Source of the DNA: Sodiomyces alkalinus F11 | Lineage: Eukaryota > Ascomycota > Sordariomycetes > Glomerellales > Plectosphaerellaceae | DNA length: 64,000 nucleotides | Direction of reading: 5' to 3' | NCBI RefSeq assembly: GCF_003711515.1 | Contig: NW_021167080.1 | Span: 5,536,346 to 5,600,345 of the forward strand | In this document: positions 9,826-21,777 of the stretch, piece after piece | How positions within the stretch are numbered: the stretch's first letter is position 1 | Layout: each line of letters begins with the position of its first letter | The notes under the pieces: generated by a model | What the model was told of the DNA's origin: nothing | Databases searched by the model: none | What the model saw: only the letters and a program-made list of their open reading frames with translations | Position numbers and translations under genes: made by a program

Positions 9826-12800
9826 ATGCCCACGTCCACATCCACGCATGCCCCCGCGCCGTCCTCGTCCGCTGAGCACCGCTATCACGCAAACGGAAGG
9901 GCGGCCGTGGTGGCATCTCGCGACAGGGCCTCGGGGACACCTCGCAAAGAAAAACAAACCCACAGGGAAACCTCGGCCGTGCAGGATCCTGGCCTCAAAG
10001 ATTACGTGCGTACTCTACACACCCGTCGGCCGAAGACCATTATCTTGCCGCGCCTTGACGTTTGGGGGAGAAGGGGGGGGAAGGGCAAGGCGGGCTGATT
10101 TTCGTACTGGAGAGGCGGCTGACAAGTGTGATAAATACAGCGTCTGGGAGAATGCTTGGGCAAGGGCGCCTTCGGATCTGTCTACAAGGCCTTCAACTGG
10201 GGTACCGGCGAGGCAGTCGCTGTCAAGCAGATCAAGCTAGTGAATCTGCCCAAGAGCGAGTTGCGAATGATCGAGGTGCGTACATTCTCATGATGAGTTG
10301 GGTTTCGTTTTCCCTTCTTTTTTTTCTAAGTGCTACTGGGAAGGCAAGCATAGGGCTAACTATTTCTAGTCCGAAATCGACCTCCTCAAGAACCTTCATG
10401 TGGGTTGCTCCTTGTGGCCTTCGAAGAAAGAATCACCTACAGCCTACAAGGACGAAACTGACTATGGATCCAGCACGACAACATTGTGAAGTATCTCGGT
10501 TTCGTGAAATCAGCCGATTGTCTCAATATTGTCCTCGAGTATGTCTAGCCTCCTGCGAAGTCGAGAAACACCAACCATGCCGCTAACCGGTGGAAAAGAT
10601 ACTGCGAGAATGGCTCCCTTCACTCCATATGCAAGGCGTATGGGAAGTTTCCCGAGAATCTCGTCGGCGTCTATATGACCCAGGTTTTGCAGGGTCTGCA
10701 ATATCTCCACGATCAAGGTGTCATCCATAGGGATATCAAGGGGGCCAACATTTTGACCACCAAGGACGGCACGGTCAAGCTGGCTGACTTTGGCGTCTCG
10801 ACGAGCACACTGGCTGGCGGTCAAGACAAGGAGGCCCAGGTTGTAGGAACCCCCTATTGGATGGCCCCTGAGATCATCCAGCTTTCTGGCGCCAGTCCGG
10901 CATCCGACATCTGGAGTGTGGGCTGTACGGTCATCGAGTTACTGCAGGGGAAGCCCCCTTACCACAACCTGGCTGCTATGCCGGCCCTGTTTGCCATTGT
11001 CAACGACGACCATCCCCCACTACCCGAAGGGATATCCCCTGTAAACCCCCCCTTCTCTTCTTCGCTATATGTCTGCCCTTCTTGACTGACATGCATCAGG
11101 CTGCCCGAGATTTTTTGATCCAATGTTTCCAAAAAGACCCCAACCTGAGAGTGACGGCCCGAAAGCTGCTGAAACATGCCTGGATTGCTGGATGCCGGCG
11201 GAGCGATGCACCCGTCTCCAAAGCGCCGTCCAACTTTAACCAAGCCGTCGAGGAGGTGAAGCAGTGGAACAAAGCCCTGAAGTCGTCCGAGACCTCTCTC
11301 CGTGCCTCCAGCGGCTCTGAAGGTGGTGGGATGTTTGGCCATGGAGGCCACCCAAGTTCCAGACTTCACGGGCCTGAACCTCACAAGCCGAACCTCGTCG
11401 CTTCTGCAAAGGGACCGCTGTCTTTGGCCAAACCGAGGCCTAATGCCGATGCATTCCGGTCCCCTGAACTGGCTGGTACGCTACCTAGCTGTCCTGCCTG
11501 CTCCTTTCCACCCTCCTGTTTCCGCCCTTCGCCGAACTCAACCTAACATTTCTAGATGACGACAACTGGGACAACGACTTTGCAACTGCAATCTCTCCCG
11601 GCGCCCTCCAGCTACCTCACCTCAAACCTCAGGATAATTTCGGGGGCATGCTCTCTTCAGACAGACTCAAGGCATTCGCTTCCACCATGGACCATCGTAG
11701 TCATTCTGTCAGCTACGATGAGGACTTTGAGGGCGAACTCATGACCATCAAAGGTCCAAGCCAAGGCATCTTCCATGACCTTGACTCCCAGGAGAAGACC
11801 ATCCGCCCGTTCCGCCGAAATAAGAGCGAAAATTTCCCGGAGCCCTCAAAACCACAATCACCGGCTAAGTCAAGCCCCCGAAAACCAAGCCATTCTCATA
11901 AACCTTCCCACTCCAGATCTCCCACCAAACCGCAACTGGGAAGCAGCAGGTTCGAGCTGCCGCCACGGCCTGATCTGGCATATCGCGAACAGTCCGTCGA
12001 AGACTATTCGGATCTATTCTTTGAGAACGACAATGTGTTCAACCAACGGGTTGGCTCTCTTTCAAAAAAGGTGAGTAACTAACCTGGAAACCCCCGTCAA
12101 GGATGTTGCCTCTCCCACGCCCACGCCCACGCCCACGCCCACGCCCACGGAGTTGGACGCAGGTAGCTGTTGTGGTTACTCACACATTATACCTTTCGTT
12201 TTAGGCCGATGCTCCACAGCTTTTCCATCCCTCAGACCTAACAACCCTCCCCCCTTCCACGGATCCGCCTACGGGAGGCAGCACGAGACGAAAGGCTGCG
12301 TCAAGGCCATCCGTTCTTCCAGACAGATCCATGCACAGGGCAAGATCCTCCATCGAGATCCAAAAGTTCGCCGAAGACGAAGAGGAGGATTTCTCTGATA
12401 TTTTCGGACCCGAAGAGCAATCGACGGAAAGGGATGAGAGTGACCGTGGGTCAGAAGACGGTGGTCTTATGCTGCACTCCAGACTCTCTAACAATTCTTG
12501 GCTCGGAGACGACGATGACGAGGATGACCCTTTCGCTCTTATGGACCCTGGCTGGGACGAGATGGACTTGGAAGCCAACATTGCCCGGGATCGACATGCT
12601 CGGCGTGCCGAGAAGGTTGAGGAACTTGTGCGCTCTCTGAAGACGACGGAGGGCGAGGAAAAGCTCTCGATTTTATCCGAGGACCTGGTAAGTTCAGGGC
12701 TTTCCTATTGTCTGTGGCTAAAGAGAAATGGAACTGACATGAAACGATAGCTTGCTCTTCTTTGGGAGAATACCGAGGTAAAGGATCTCGTCATCAGCGC

Positions 12801-15056
12801 CCATGGTTTGCTGCCCATCCTGGAGATCCTCGAGCCCTGTACGGTGAAGAGCAGACAGCACATGATCCTGCAACTTCTCAAGGTGGTTAATACGGTAAGC
12901 TTGTGCACGCCGATCCCTTTACATTGGTACGCTGGGGAATGCTCATACCGCAGTAGATTATCCTTGACGACGTCGAGATCCAGGAGAACCTGTGCTTTGT
13001 GGGCGGCATCCCCATCATTACAAAGTTTGCCGCCAGGCAGTATTCCAATGAAATTCGGCTCGAGGCGGCGGCGTTTGTGCGCCAGATGTATCAGACCTCG
13101 ACGCTCACGCTGCAGATGTTTGTGAGCGCTGGCGGTCTTAATGTTCTAGTAGAATTTCTGGACGAGGACTTCGACGATGCCAGAGACCTAGTCCTGATTG
13201 GAGTCAACGGTATTTGGAACGTGTTCGAGCTTCAGGGTCCCACGCCTAAGAATGACTTTTGCCGCATCTTCTCGAGAAGCAAGATCCTCTATCCCCTCGC
13301 CTTGGTGCTGCACAGGGTGCTAGACGAGGAAGGAGAGGATGAGTTGTCTGAGCTCATCGAAGCCCGCATCGTCAATATCTTTTACCTCTTCTCCCAGGCG
13401 GAGAACTACGTCAAGGAAGTCGTCGCGGACCGTCAGGTCCTAAAGAGTATGTTCCATCGAGAAATATGGCCCCTTGGACCATGGACCGCCTGCTGACTTT
13501 CTCTCCCCCCCTTTTTTTTTCAACTAGGCGTCCTTAAGGATTTAAGGCGGATGACACCCGTCCACCAGATCACGATGCTCAAGTTCATCAAGAACCTGTC
13601 CATGCTGTCGACCACCCTTGAGTCGCTACACTCTGCGGATGCCATTGAGCTCTTGATTGACCTGTTGAGTTACAGCATGAGAAAGGGTCACAAACACTTT
13701 CGGGAGATCTCGAATCAAGTCTTGAACACCATGTTCAATCTTTGCCGCCTCAGCAAGGAACGGCAAGAGGACGCGGCTGTGGGAGGAATCATCCCGTTAC
13801 TCATGCGGATTATGCAGACGGACAGGCCGCCGAAAGAGTTCGCCCTTCCCATATTGTGTGATATGGCTCACTCTGGAAGCAAAGGCCGCCGCTATCTGTG
13901 GCAGAACAAGGGCTTGGACTTTTACATTTCGCTCTTGCCTGACCAATACTGGCAGGTCACTGCGCTCGACGCCATCCTCGTATGGCTCCAGGAGGAAACT
14001 GCCAAGGTCGAAAGACATCTTCTCGAGGGGAAATTCGCCGACGCCATTGCGGCGTGCTTCAGTACGAACCGGATTAACTCGTTCGACTCCAATCTCCTGG
14101 AGCCTCTCCTCAAGCTGCTGAGGCTAAGCCCGTCCATCTCGGGATCCCTGGCTCGACCTGAGATGTTCGCGGGCATCGCTCTGAGGCTCGGTCACAAGAA
14201 GGCAGTGGTGAGGCTCAATCTCCTACGCCTGGTGCGCAACATCATGGACGCATGTGAGCTCGAAACCGTGGATACAGGCAAGGGCAGCAGCGCCTTGAAC
14301 AGCAAGCAGGTGCATGCTCTCATGGCAGCCATCAAAACCCTGGCCGAGACGGACTCGGCAGTGCTTGTCCGGAACCTGGCGTCCGAGCTGGTGAAGTCGC
14401 ATATCGACGACGATGCCTTCGAGGGTATACCTTCCGAGCGTAAAGGGTCTGGCAGTAGCGTGTCATCGTCTCGGCGCTCGGGATCGGGGCCACGACGCAA
14501 CTCCTCCTTCACGCCTCCTGGTCTTCGCGCGGCGGCATCCATGCCCCCGACACCTACGCACGCTGGCGCGCCGCGTTCTCGGGCGTCTCTCCATCCCGGG
14601 ATGCTCAGTGGTGCCTACATCGAGGTGGCATCCAGCCCGCGTCGCAATCCGATGACGGGCTCGAATGACCGGGAACCGCTGGTATACCGGCCGCGGAGCA
14701 GGGAAGGTCCGACAGCCATCCCCCGACGGGTCAGCGGCGACTCCTCTTCCGCAGTGGGCATGCCCAATGGTTGTAGCATTAGCAACAACTCGCCGCCGTC
14801 GTCGTCGTCGTCGTCGACGTCATATGGAGCCAGGAGCCGGCTCCCTAGAACCTCGACAAACCCCAGCCGGTCCGGGGGCGTCTCGGCGCAGCCTCCCATG
14901 GTTCGAGCGGATAGTGCACCGTCGGGCAAGGAGAACTACGGCAGAAACCCCTCTTCGACCGCTTCTCAGCCAGTGTCTTCGTCTTCGGTGACAACCAGTG
15001 TTCTGGCCGGAAGGAGGCGGAGCAGGGCGCCTAGCAACGACGTACAGTGGAATTGA
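9826..15056 (+). CDS. sepH: Septation initiation protein kinase, SepH/Cdc7/Cdc15 type
   Basis: Eleven exons: 9826-10005, 10141-10275, 10370-10399, 10474-10538, 10599-11040, 11100-11475, 11556-12070, 12205-12687, 12751-12894, 12957-13446, 13528-15056; 1,462 residues. All junctions keep frame. The N-terminal kinase domain (about 60-310) shows the glycine loop [23 protein letters not shown] (catalytic Lys), [19 protein letters not shown] and GTPYWMAPE. After a Ser-rich acidic linker come helical ARM-like repeats (about 750-1230) and a Ser-rich tail. This layout is that of the MAP3K-epsilon/SepH kinases, which sit at the spindle pole and act in the septation initiation network to trigger cytokinesis. 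ATG 9826 is chosen because the frame immediately upstream begins at a TTG. A tandem CCCACG run lies in intron 7 (12071-12204). Confidence 0.88.
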
Positions 15057-15845
15057 AGAGCGACGGGATGGCTAATCATGTTGGTATTACGAGCATGAGC
15101 TTTTCTTTTGTCTTGATACATCACGGAAGTATACATCTTTGTGGTAGAAAAGGCGGTGTGGTGAATATGCGGCTGGGCAACGGTGTTAAACAGGTGGTTG
15201 CCTTTCCAGGTTCGTTTGGCATGTTTACGTTTGGTATAGACGAAGACGATTGAGCACGAGCACGAGCACGAGCACACGGGGTATCATGACGGAAGTTGAA
15301 TACAAGAGGGAGGACAAACAGGAGAATAGGGCTCTGCTCTATTGTCTGCTTCCCTCCTCGATGAGCTCAAGAGAAACAAGAAAAGACTTGCTGCATTGTA
15401 TTTCATCTTGTCCCTTTTTTCTTCTTCTTTCATTTTTTTTGGCTTTACTTCTTTTCTAGGGGTTATTTTCCCTTACACCTGTCTGGCTTTACTTGGAGCC
15501 AAGTCGAGGCACGCTGGACGTGTCCCCCCCCTCCCGTCCCGACAAGGGACGAGAACTTCGCACCACGAGACATAGTACGAGTTGATGAGGAGGCTGAAGC
15601 CGTATATAGCAAGCAACTGTGTAAGTATCGACTATGATGCGCAGGGAGCACGGTTTACTGGTTCGTGTCCTTGGGCATGTTTGATAAATAAGAATTCAGA
15701 GTTCTAGCTAGGATTTATCACAGCGGATGATTAAACTACCTTAGCCACCAAACCTTGCCCCGAAGAATGACGGAAATGATTCCCATATGTATCTCCTACC
15801 GGAGAAATCAAGACCCGCTCCATCTCCACAATCACACCCACCCTC
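15057..15845. other. Convergent 3' flanks of sepH and translin
   Basis: No gene seen. It contains a short GAGCAC tandem run near 15253-15275 and T-rich stretches (15415-15460) consistent with 3' untranslated sequence. Confidence 0.5.
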
Positions 15846-16974
15846 TCAGCTAGACGACGGCTTGTCGGCGTCCTCAGAGCCCTGGGGAACCATACCGCGC
15901 AAGGTGAGATCGTAGACAACCTCTTCGACCCGCTGAACATGATACTTGACTCCATCGACACGCTTACGCAGGGCATCGTTCTTGAGGTTGAGGACTTGGA
16001 AGCCGGCGAAAATGTCGCCCACAAAGGAGGCGATTTGAATAGACAAGGCCGGATCGCCCAGGGTGACGGCGTTGGGAGCGAGGCGGGAGAGTTCCTGTGT
16101 CAGGTCGACGAGGGCGAAGAGGTACTCTTCAATGGTTATGTGGAAGCTGTCCCTGTCCTTTAGGTTTACGGGGACTTTTTTCCCCCCGGTTTTGTTTTCA
16201 CCGGTTAGCGAGGTCTGTTTGAACATGATCGAGGGAGAGAAGGGAGTGGTAGAACAGAACGGGGAAATGAACAGGTAGGGAAGATACAAGAATTGCGCCT
16301 ACCTTTCAATATGGAGCCTACCTCCTCGATGGTGACGAGACGGCCCTGCTGCGGTTCTGTGGACTCTGCGCTGCTATTCGGGGAGAGACCGCCGAGCCAG
16401 CCGCAGAGGAGGACAGTGAAGATGGAGTTTTGGATCGAACGGGACCATTTTTGGTTGTACCTGGGGGAAGATGGAGATGAGAATTCATTAGTACCTTAGT
16501 TGCGGTAGTCATTATTTTATTGCACTGCACGTCTCGTCTCTTTCGAAGATGGGGACGAGGCGGAGTGTGAGTCGTCTTACTTGTAGTAGGGATGCTGGGA
16601 GGCCATCTCGTTCAGCTCGCCAATAACAGTGATCTCATCTTGAATACCCGCCTCGACCTGTGCGAGGAAGGCAGGGTCTGGTGTTCATTCTAATGTCAGT
16701 TTTTTTCTTCTTCTTTTTTTTTAAAAAAAAAATCTTTTTTTCTTTTTTGAAGCGGAAGGTATAAAGGAAGCTCACATTGCGATCGTTGGGTGGCATGAAC
16801 GCGGGACAACAGGCCCTGGACGTGTGAGATGGCGCGGTCAAGGCGTTGGATGACCTGACTAAGGGCATCGCGGACCTGCTGGTCCTCGTCGATCTTATTC
16901 TTCAGATGGTCGAAGATCTTGGGATCAAGAAGGCGGGTGTTGGGAGCTTCGGTCATTTTCGTGTCGCTATCCAT
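15846..16974 (-). CDS. Translin
   Basis: Four exons on the minus strand: 16974-16776, 16677-16581, 16460-16303, 16174-15846; 260 residues. Every join is in frame: SQ|Y-PAFLAQVEAG, HPYYK|YNQKWSRSIQ, SILK|VPVNLKDRD. The sequence is alpha-helical throughout, with the translin-family segments FHITIEEYLFALVDLTQELS and YHVQRVEEVVYDLTLRG near the C-terminus. Translin forms octameric rings that bind single-stranded DNA/RNA; with TRAX it forms the C3PO RNase, which acts on small RNA and tRNA fragments. The start at 16974 follows a short leader; a second Met (residue 7) is an alternative. A T-rich intron 1 (16678-16775) has a poly-purine run on the coding strand. Confidence 0.85.
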
Positions 16975-17406
16975 GTTGATGACTAGTAGTGGTTGCAGAG
17001 TTGGATGGAAGAGAATGGCGTGGTGACGTCTAGCGGGACAGATTTATTTAGCTTTGTTGCTCTTCAGGATGGTCACAGCTGAGATTGTCAAGATGACTGT
17101 TTATTTGCTACCGTATCTTATTCCGACACGTTCGACATTTTGGAGCACATTGGTTGCATCAAGTTCTGCTAGGCAATCACCACCGCTATGTTTTCTACAT
17201 GTTGAACTCGAGATCCATGTGCACAATCCAGATCATCTCCAGACCTAGTACTACTTGTCTTCCACGGTCGGATGCACAAATAGCCGTCTAGTCAATATCC
17301 CGAGACCCTCTACGAACCACCGGTATGACGTCCTCCTTCGAGACGGCTAAGCATGAACATCTTCTTCGCAGCCCTAGACCAGCCAGAGCTTGCAATGAAA
17401 ATGAGT
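16975..17406. other. Intergenic between translin and U2 snRNA
   Basis: Holds the translin promoter (minus strand) and the 3' flank of U2. No other gene seen. Confidence 0.4.
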
Positions 17407-17595
17407 GGTTCGCGTCACCTGGAGGCAGTGTAATACCAGGGACACTGTGGGCAAGGCCGTGTGCAAGCACAGAGGGCCTCGCCCGAAGGCCAAAAATAAG
17501 ATTAATCACGATTGGTCTCCTTAGAGACCTTTCAGAGATTAAACTGAAAAGAACAGATACTACACTTGATCTAAGCCAAAAGGCTACAGGGAAAT
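17407..17595 (-). ncRNA. U2 spliceosomal snRNA
   Basis: Read on the minus strand. The 5' hairpin GCCTTTTGGC begins 11 nt from the inferred 5' end, followed by TTAGATCAAGTGTAGTATC, which carries the branch-site-pairing GTAGTA (plus 17558-17563). CTGTTCTTTTCAGTTTAATC (stem IIa/IIc region), stem IIa GGTCTC..GAGACC (17514-17529) and an Sm-like site TTATTTTTGG (about 17491-17500) follow. Stem-loop III is a long perfect hairpin (17449-17484). Stem-loop IV CCTGG..CCAGG (17418-17440) matches the vertebrate/yeast arrangement. The total of about 189 nt equals the usual U2 size. The ends are inferred by alignment in memory to U2 of other species, so they may be off by several bases. The introns in this window carry CTAAC/CTGAC branch sites complementary to its GTAGTA. 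Confidence 0.93.
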
Positions 17596-18148
17596 GTTCG
17601 TTAGCACATGTCTTGGCATGGTTCGTGTGACCCCATGGTTTGAGGCAATTTGGGGGTCGGGTTCAACGTACCAAAGAGAGCTAAGGAAGAAAGAGAAAAG
17701 AGTTCAAAATTGCCGCCAGGCGGCGAGAATATATACCCAGGAAGAGGGCCCGTGCACGGTTGAGAGATCAGTAGGTGGGTACACCACGTGATGCGACAGC
17801 CTCTCAAAACTGTGGTACGGAGTACATAGGTAACTCCGTACCTCCAAGTCCGCCCCCCCCAACAGGGATCATGATAAGATAACCGCTCTAAATTATCGAG
17901 GGTATGCCTTTGTGGAGATTCTACCCCGCCAATATCGCCCACCATCGCCGACTCGGATCGCAAATGTGATCTCTGCCGTGTGCCTTGCGCCTGACTCATT
18001 CAGAGGAACGTCAGCCTTAATTTTTTTTTTCTTTTTTCTTTTTTCCCTTGGGCCAAAAAAAGTATCGAAATCTCAAATCACTCTCCGTCCCAAACAGGTC
18101 CTCCTGCCTTTTCCCAGATTCAGATTTGAGTGGACTGAACCTGCCATT
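17596..18148. promoter_or_regulatory. Divergent promoter of U2 snRNA and ThrRS
   Basis: About 550 bp shared between U2 (transcribed leftward) and the threonyl-tRNA synthetase (rightward). It contains a CACGTG element (about 17775), a C-run, and a T-rich/pyrimidine leader (18018-18050) before the ThrRS ATG. No experimentally defined element can be read from sequence alone. Confidence 0.4.
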
Positions 18149-20874
18149 ATGACCAAGGAGGCCCGTACCGTCCCTGTGGTCGCCTCCGCCAAGGAGGATC
18201 CTGCCTTCTTCGCCCACCGCCTCGTCATCTTCGATAAGCTCAAGGCCGAACAGGATAAGGCCCTGGCCGAGAAATCTCGTGATCCCATCACCATCACCCT
18301 TCCCGACGGAAAAGAAATTCCCGCCACCGCTTGGGAGACGAGCCCCGCCGACATTGCCAGGGGGATCAGCAAGTCCCTCCTCGACCGTACCGTCATTGCC
18401 CGCGTCAATGGATCCCTCTGGGACATGACCAGGCCCCTTGAGGGTGATGCCAGGCTCGAATTCCTCGACTTCAACAATGACGAGGCCAAGAAGGTGTACT
18501 GGCACTCCAGCGCCCACGTTCTCGGCGAGGCCGCCGAGAAGAAGTTCAGCTGCCACCTCTGCTTCGGCCCCCCCACCGACGAGGGCTTCTTCTACGATTT
18601 CGGCATGCCGGACCAACATGCCAGCGTCACCGCCGATGACCAGAAGCAGCTCAAGAGCCTCATGGACTCCGTCGTCAAGGAGAGGCAGCCCTTCGAGCGT
18701 CTCGTCATGTCCAAGGAGGACCTCCTGCACATGTTCGAATACAACCCTTTCAAACAGGAACTCATCAAGTCCAAGGTGCCCGACGGTACTTCCACTACCG
18801 TCTATCGTTGCGGTCCCCTGATCGATCTCTGCCTCGGCCCCCATGTCATTGACACGGGTAGGATCAAGGCTTTTGCCATTCTGAAGGTAGGTGCCCGCAT
18901 CCAAAACAGAAATGAAAGCCAATGATACCCCGAGATCGTCCCCTCTCTTTTTTTCCGGCCCGCCTTTCGTAAACTAACAGGATCAACACGTAGACAGGCG
19001 CTTCGTATTTCCTAGGCGACCCGAAGAACCCGCCCCTGCAGAGAGTCTACGGCATTTCGTTCCCGGACAAGAAGCTTCTTGCTGCACATCTCCACTACCT
19101 CGAAGAAGCCGCCAAGAGAGACCATCGCAGGATTGGCAAGGACCAGGAACTGTTTCTTTTCCACGACCTGTCGCCCGGCTCGCCATTCTTCCTCCCCCAT
19201 GGCATGAGGATCTATAACGCCCTCAAGTCCATCATCCAGAGCGAATACCACAAACGGGACTACGTGGAGGTCATGTCCCCCAATATGTTCAATGCCGACT
19301 TGTGGAAGCAGTCTGGGCACTGGAATCGTGCGTCTCCCCGTCTTCCATCTCCCTCCTTTTTTCCAGTACGGGCATTGGGCGATGCGTAGAACCAGAAAGC
19401 TGACCTGTCTTCAGACTATCAGGATGACATGTTCACTTTTGAGGTCGAGAAAGCAAAGTGGGGTAAGAATTATCTTGTCATTCTTTTAGCCCAATTTCCT
19501 TTTTTTTTTTGAGAGAGAGAGAGAGAGAGAAAAAAAAAAAAAAAGGGAGGGGGAGAAAAGGGAAGGGGGGAGTGAAGTCCTGCCCTGGAGAGGCAAATTC
19601 GCTAACTTCAAGCAGCCCTCAAGCCCATGAACTGTCCCGGACACTGTCTTATCTTTGCGTCGAGAGAACGGTCATATCGCGAACTCCCCCTTCGCATGGC
19701 CGAGTTCGGCATTCTTCATCGGAATGAGGCCTCTGGCGCCTTGACTGGTCTGACCCGTGTTCGGAGATTCATTCAGGATGACTCCCACATTTTCTGTTCG
19801 GAGGACCAGATCGGACCGGAAATCACCGGCCTATTCGACTTCTTGGACACCGTGTATGGAAAGCTGGGTATGCAATTCAAGCTCAAGCTCTCCACAAGAC
19901 CCGAGAAGTTCCTGGGCGACGTTGAGACGTGGCAAAAGGCCGAAGATACGCTACAGGCCGCCCTGGAACAGTTTGCCGTGTCTCACGGGGCCCAGTGGGA
20001 GCTCAACCCTGGCGACGGCGCCTTTTATGGACCCAAGATCGACATCACCATCATGGACGCGCTTCACAGGTGGCACCAGGTAGGCTTTCTTCGACACCCC
20101 CATCCTTAAGGCGGAAAAGGAAAAGGAAACGTCGTCACTGACAAAACGAAATAGTGCGCCACGATTCAGCTGGACTTCCAGTTGCCCAGACAGTTCAATC
20201 TGACTTTCGTGACCGCGAATACCTCATCCGAGGGGTCCGCGGCATCCAAGCCGGTCGAATCGGCGCGCCAACCGGCAGCCCAGCTTGTAGACGGCGCACA
20301 ATCAGAACCCCCCAAGGAAGGCTCCAAAGACGCACCGAAGGAGGTAGCGAAAGCCGTCCCCGCTGGACATGCCCGGCCAGTCATGATTCACCGTGCGGTG
20401 GTGGGCAGCTTCGAGCGCTTCATCGCCGTTCTGACAGAGCACTTTGCGGGCAAGTGGCCGCTCTGGCTTAGCCCTCGGCAAATCCTCGTTGTCCCAGTCA
20501 TGACGGATGCGGAACCCTACGTGAAGGAGGTAGAGGCGCTGCTGAAGGAGAACGAGTTCTATGCCGACAGCGATCTCAGCGGTAACACGATGAACAAGAA
20601 GATCCGCAACGGCCAGCTTCTCCAGTATAACTTCATTTTCGGTACGAAATATCATACCCCTTGTCCCCCTTTTTTTTTTTTTTTTTTGGCGCTGTGTGAG
20701 AGATGCGGCTAACCCCCTTGACTAGTGCTCGGCGCGAAGGAGATGGAGAACCGTACTGTCAGCATCAGGGCGAGAGATAGCAAGGGAGACCTTGCCACTC
20801 TCCCTCTCGATGAAGCTTTGAAGAAGCTCCGCCAGCTGCGTGATACCCGGGAGCTAAATAACACGCTCGAGTGA
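18149..20874 (+). CDS. THS1: Threonyl-tRNA synthetase (cytosolic)
   Basis: Six exons: 18149-18886, 18994-19327, 19415-19462, 19616-20079, 20155-20641, 20726-20874; 739 residues, close to the usual fungal length. It charges tRNA-Thr. Domains: TGS (about 45-110, [18 protein letters not shown]), the editing domain with [10 protein letters not shown] near residue 119, class II core with [23 protein letters not shown] (zinc-binding Cys) and [19 protein letters not shown] (motif 2), [10 protein letters not shown], and the anticodon-binding domain ([16 protein letters not shown] onward, ending TRELNNTLE). An Ala/Lys/Glu/Pro-rich insert of about 45 residues lies between the QFNLTF strand and ARPVMIHRA. 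No mitochondrial presequence is evident. Intron 3 holds a GA/poly-A run (19511-19545). ATG 18149 starts directly before the conserved region. Confidence 0.93.
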
Positions 20875-21777
20875 ATTGTTCTAGACGGAGAAGTGCGGAG
20901 CAGGTTTGGGGGGGAGGAGAGAGAGGGGGAAATGCATGTGAAAGGGACTTAGATCGTCCTGGACCTGGATCCACTTGGCCTCGAGATACACGTAGATAGA
21001 CCCAAATGGTTGCTACAGGTAGCCGGCATCATTGGTGTCATTATGTGTTTAGCTGATGAATAGATGGATGAGATGAAGGAATATTTCACGATGTGCACGG
21101 AGTATGGTTTAACTCTTGGTCGTCCAAATAGCTTCATGCACGTCTCGTCTATCGTAAATCGTGAAGTGTGGGGCCAAAAGTCCTACACATTTCAATATAT
21201 CTGTGTTCCTCTGCTCCTGAAATGAACTTCAGTGAAGAATGAATACATACATTGGTGATTGCCTGATTGGCAAGATGCCATGAACCGACCGTTTTTCAGC
21301 CCCTCCCTCCGAGTGGTTGGAAAGCTCGACTAGACGAAACGTGCATAAATGCCCCACATCGCCGGAGTCAAAAAAAGGGGTCTTGGTAGGTAGGTGCAAA
21401 TATCAACAAAATTTTCGATTATCCAATGAAAAGATGTTTGAGTCTTCTCACGCCTATTGCCTACCTGGACGCGGGCCCTGGCGTGACACCGACACGAGTA
21501 CGAGGGCGGATTCTCGACAACCGGCACGTTTCTCACCACTACTCTCCCCCTATCCACCCTAATAATTAATAAGACTTGTTACCGTTTCCCCATCCGTCCG
21601 AGTAGTGCAGTGCAGGTATTCGGTTGACTGGTCCCAGCGTCTCGTTTCGTGGCACTGTTTTGACTTTTCACCCCTATCGTGGCGCCTGGCTGCTATACGA
21701 AAGCTGCATGTCTCCATCCTGAGAATTTGGGTGGCTTTTTGTTGGGTTTCGTCTTGCTATATATTCTCGCAGCCATC
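20875..21777. other. Intergenic, ThrRS to ERG4
   Basis: 3' flank of ThrRS and promoter/leader of ERG4. No gene supported. Confidence 0.5.

Noticed and set aside
17288..17630. Open frames overlapping the U2 region on both strands
   Set aside because: They fall on a structured RNA gene and show no protein family features.
18017..18922. 301-codon minus-strand frame
   Set aside because: Antisense to ThrRS exon 1, rich in Gly/Glu/Val as expected of the reverse strand of a GC-biased gene.
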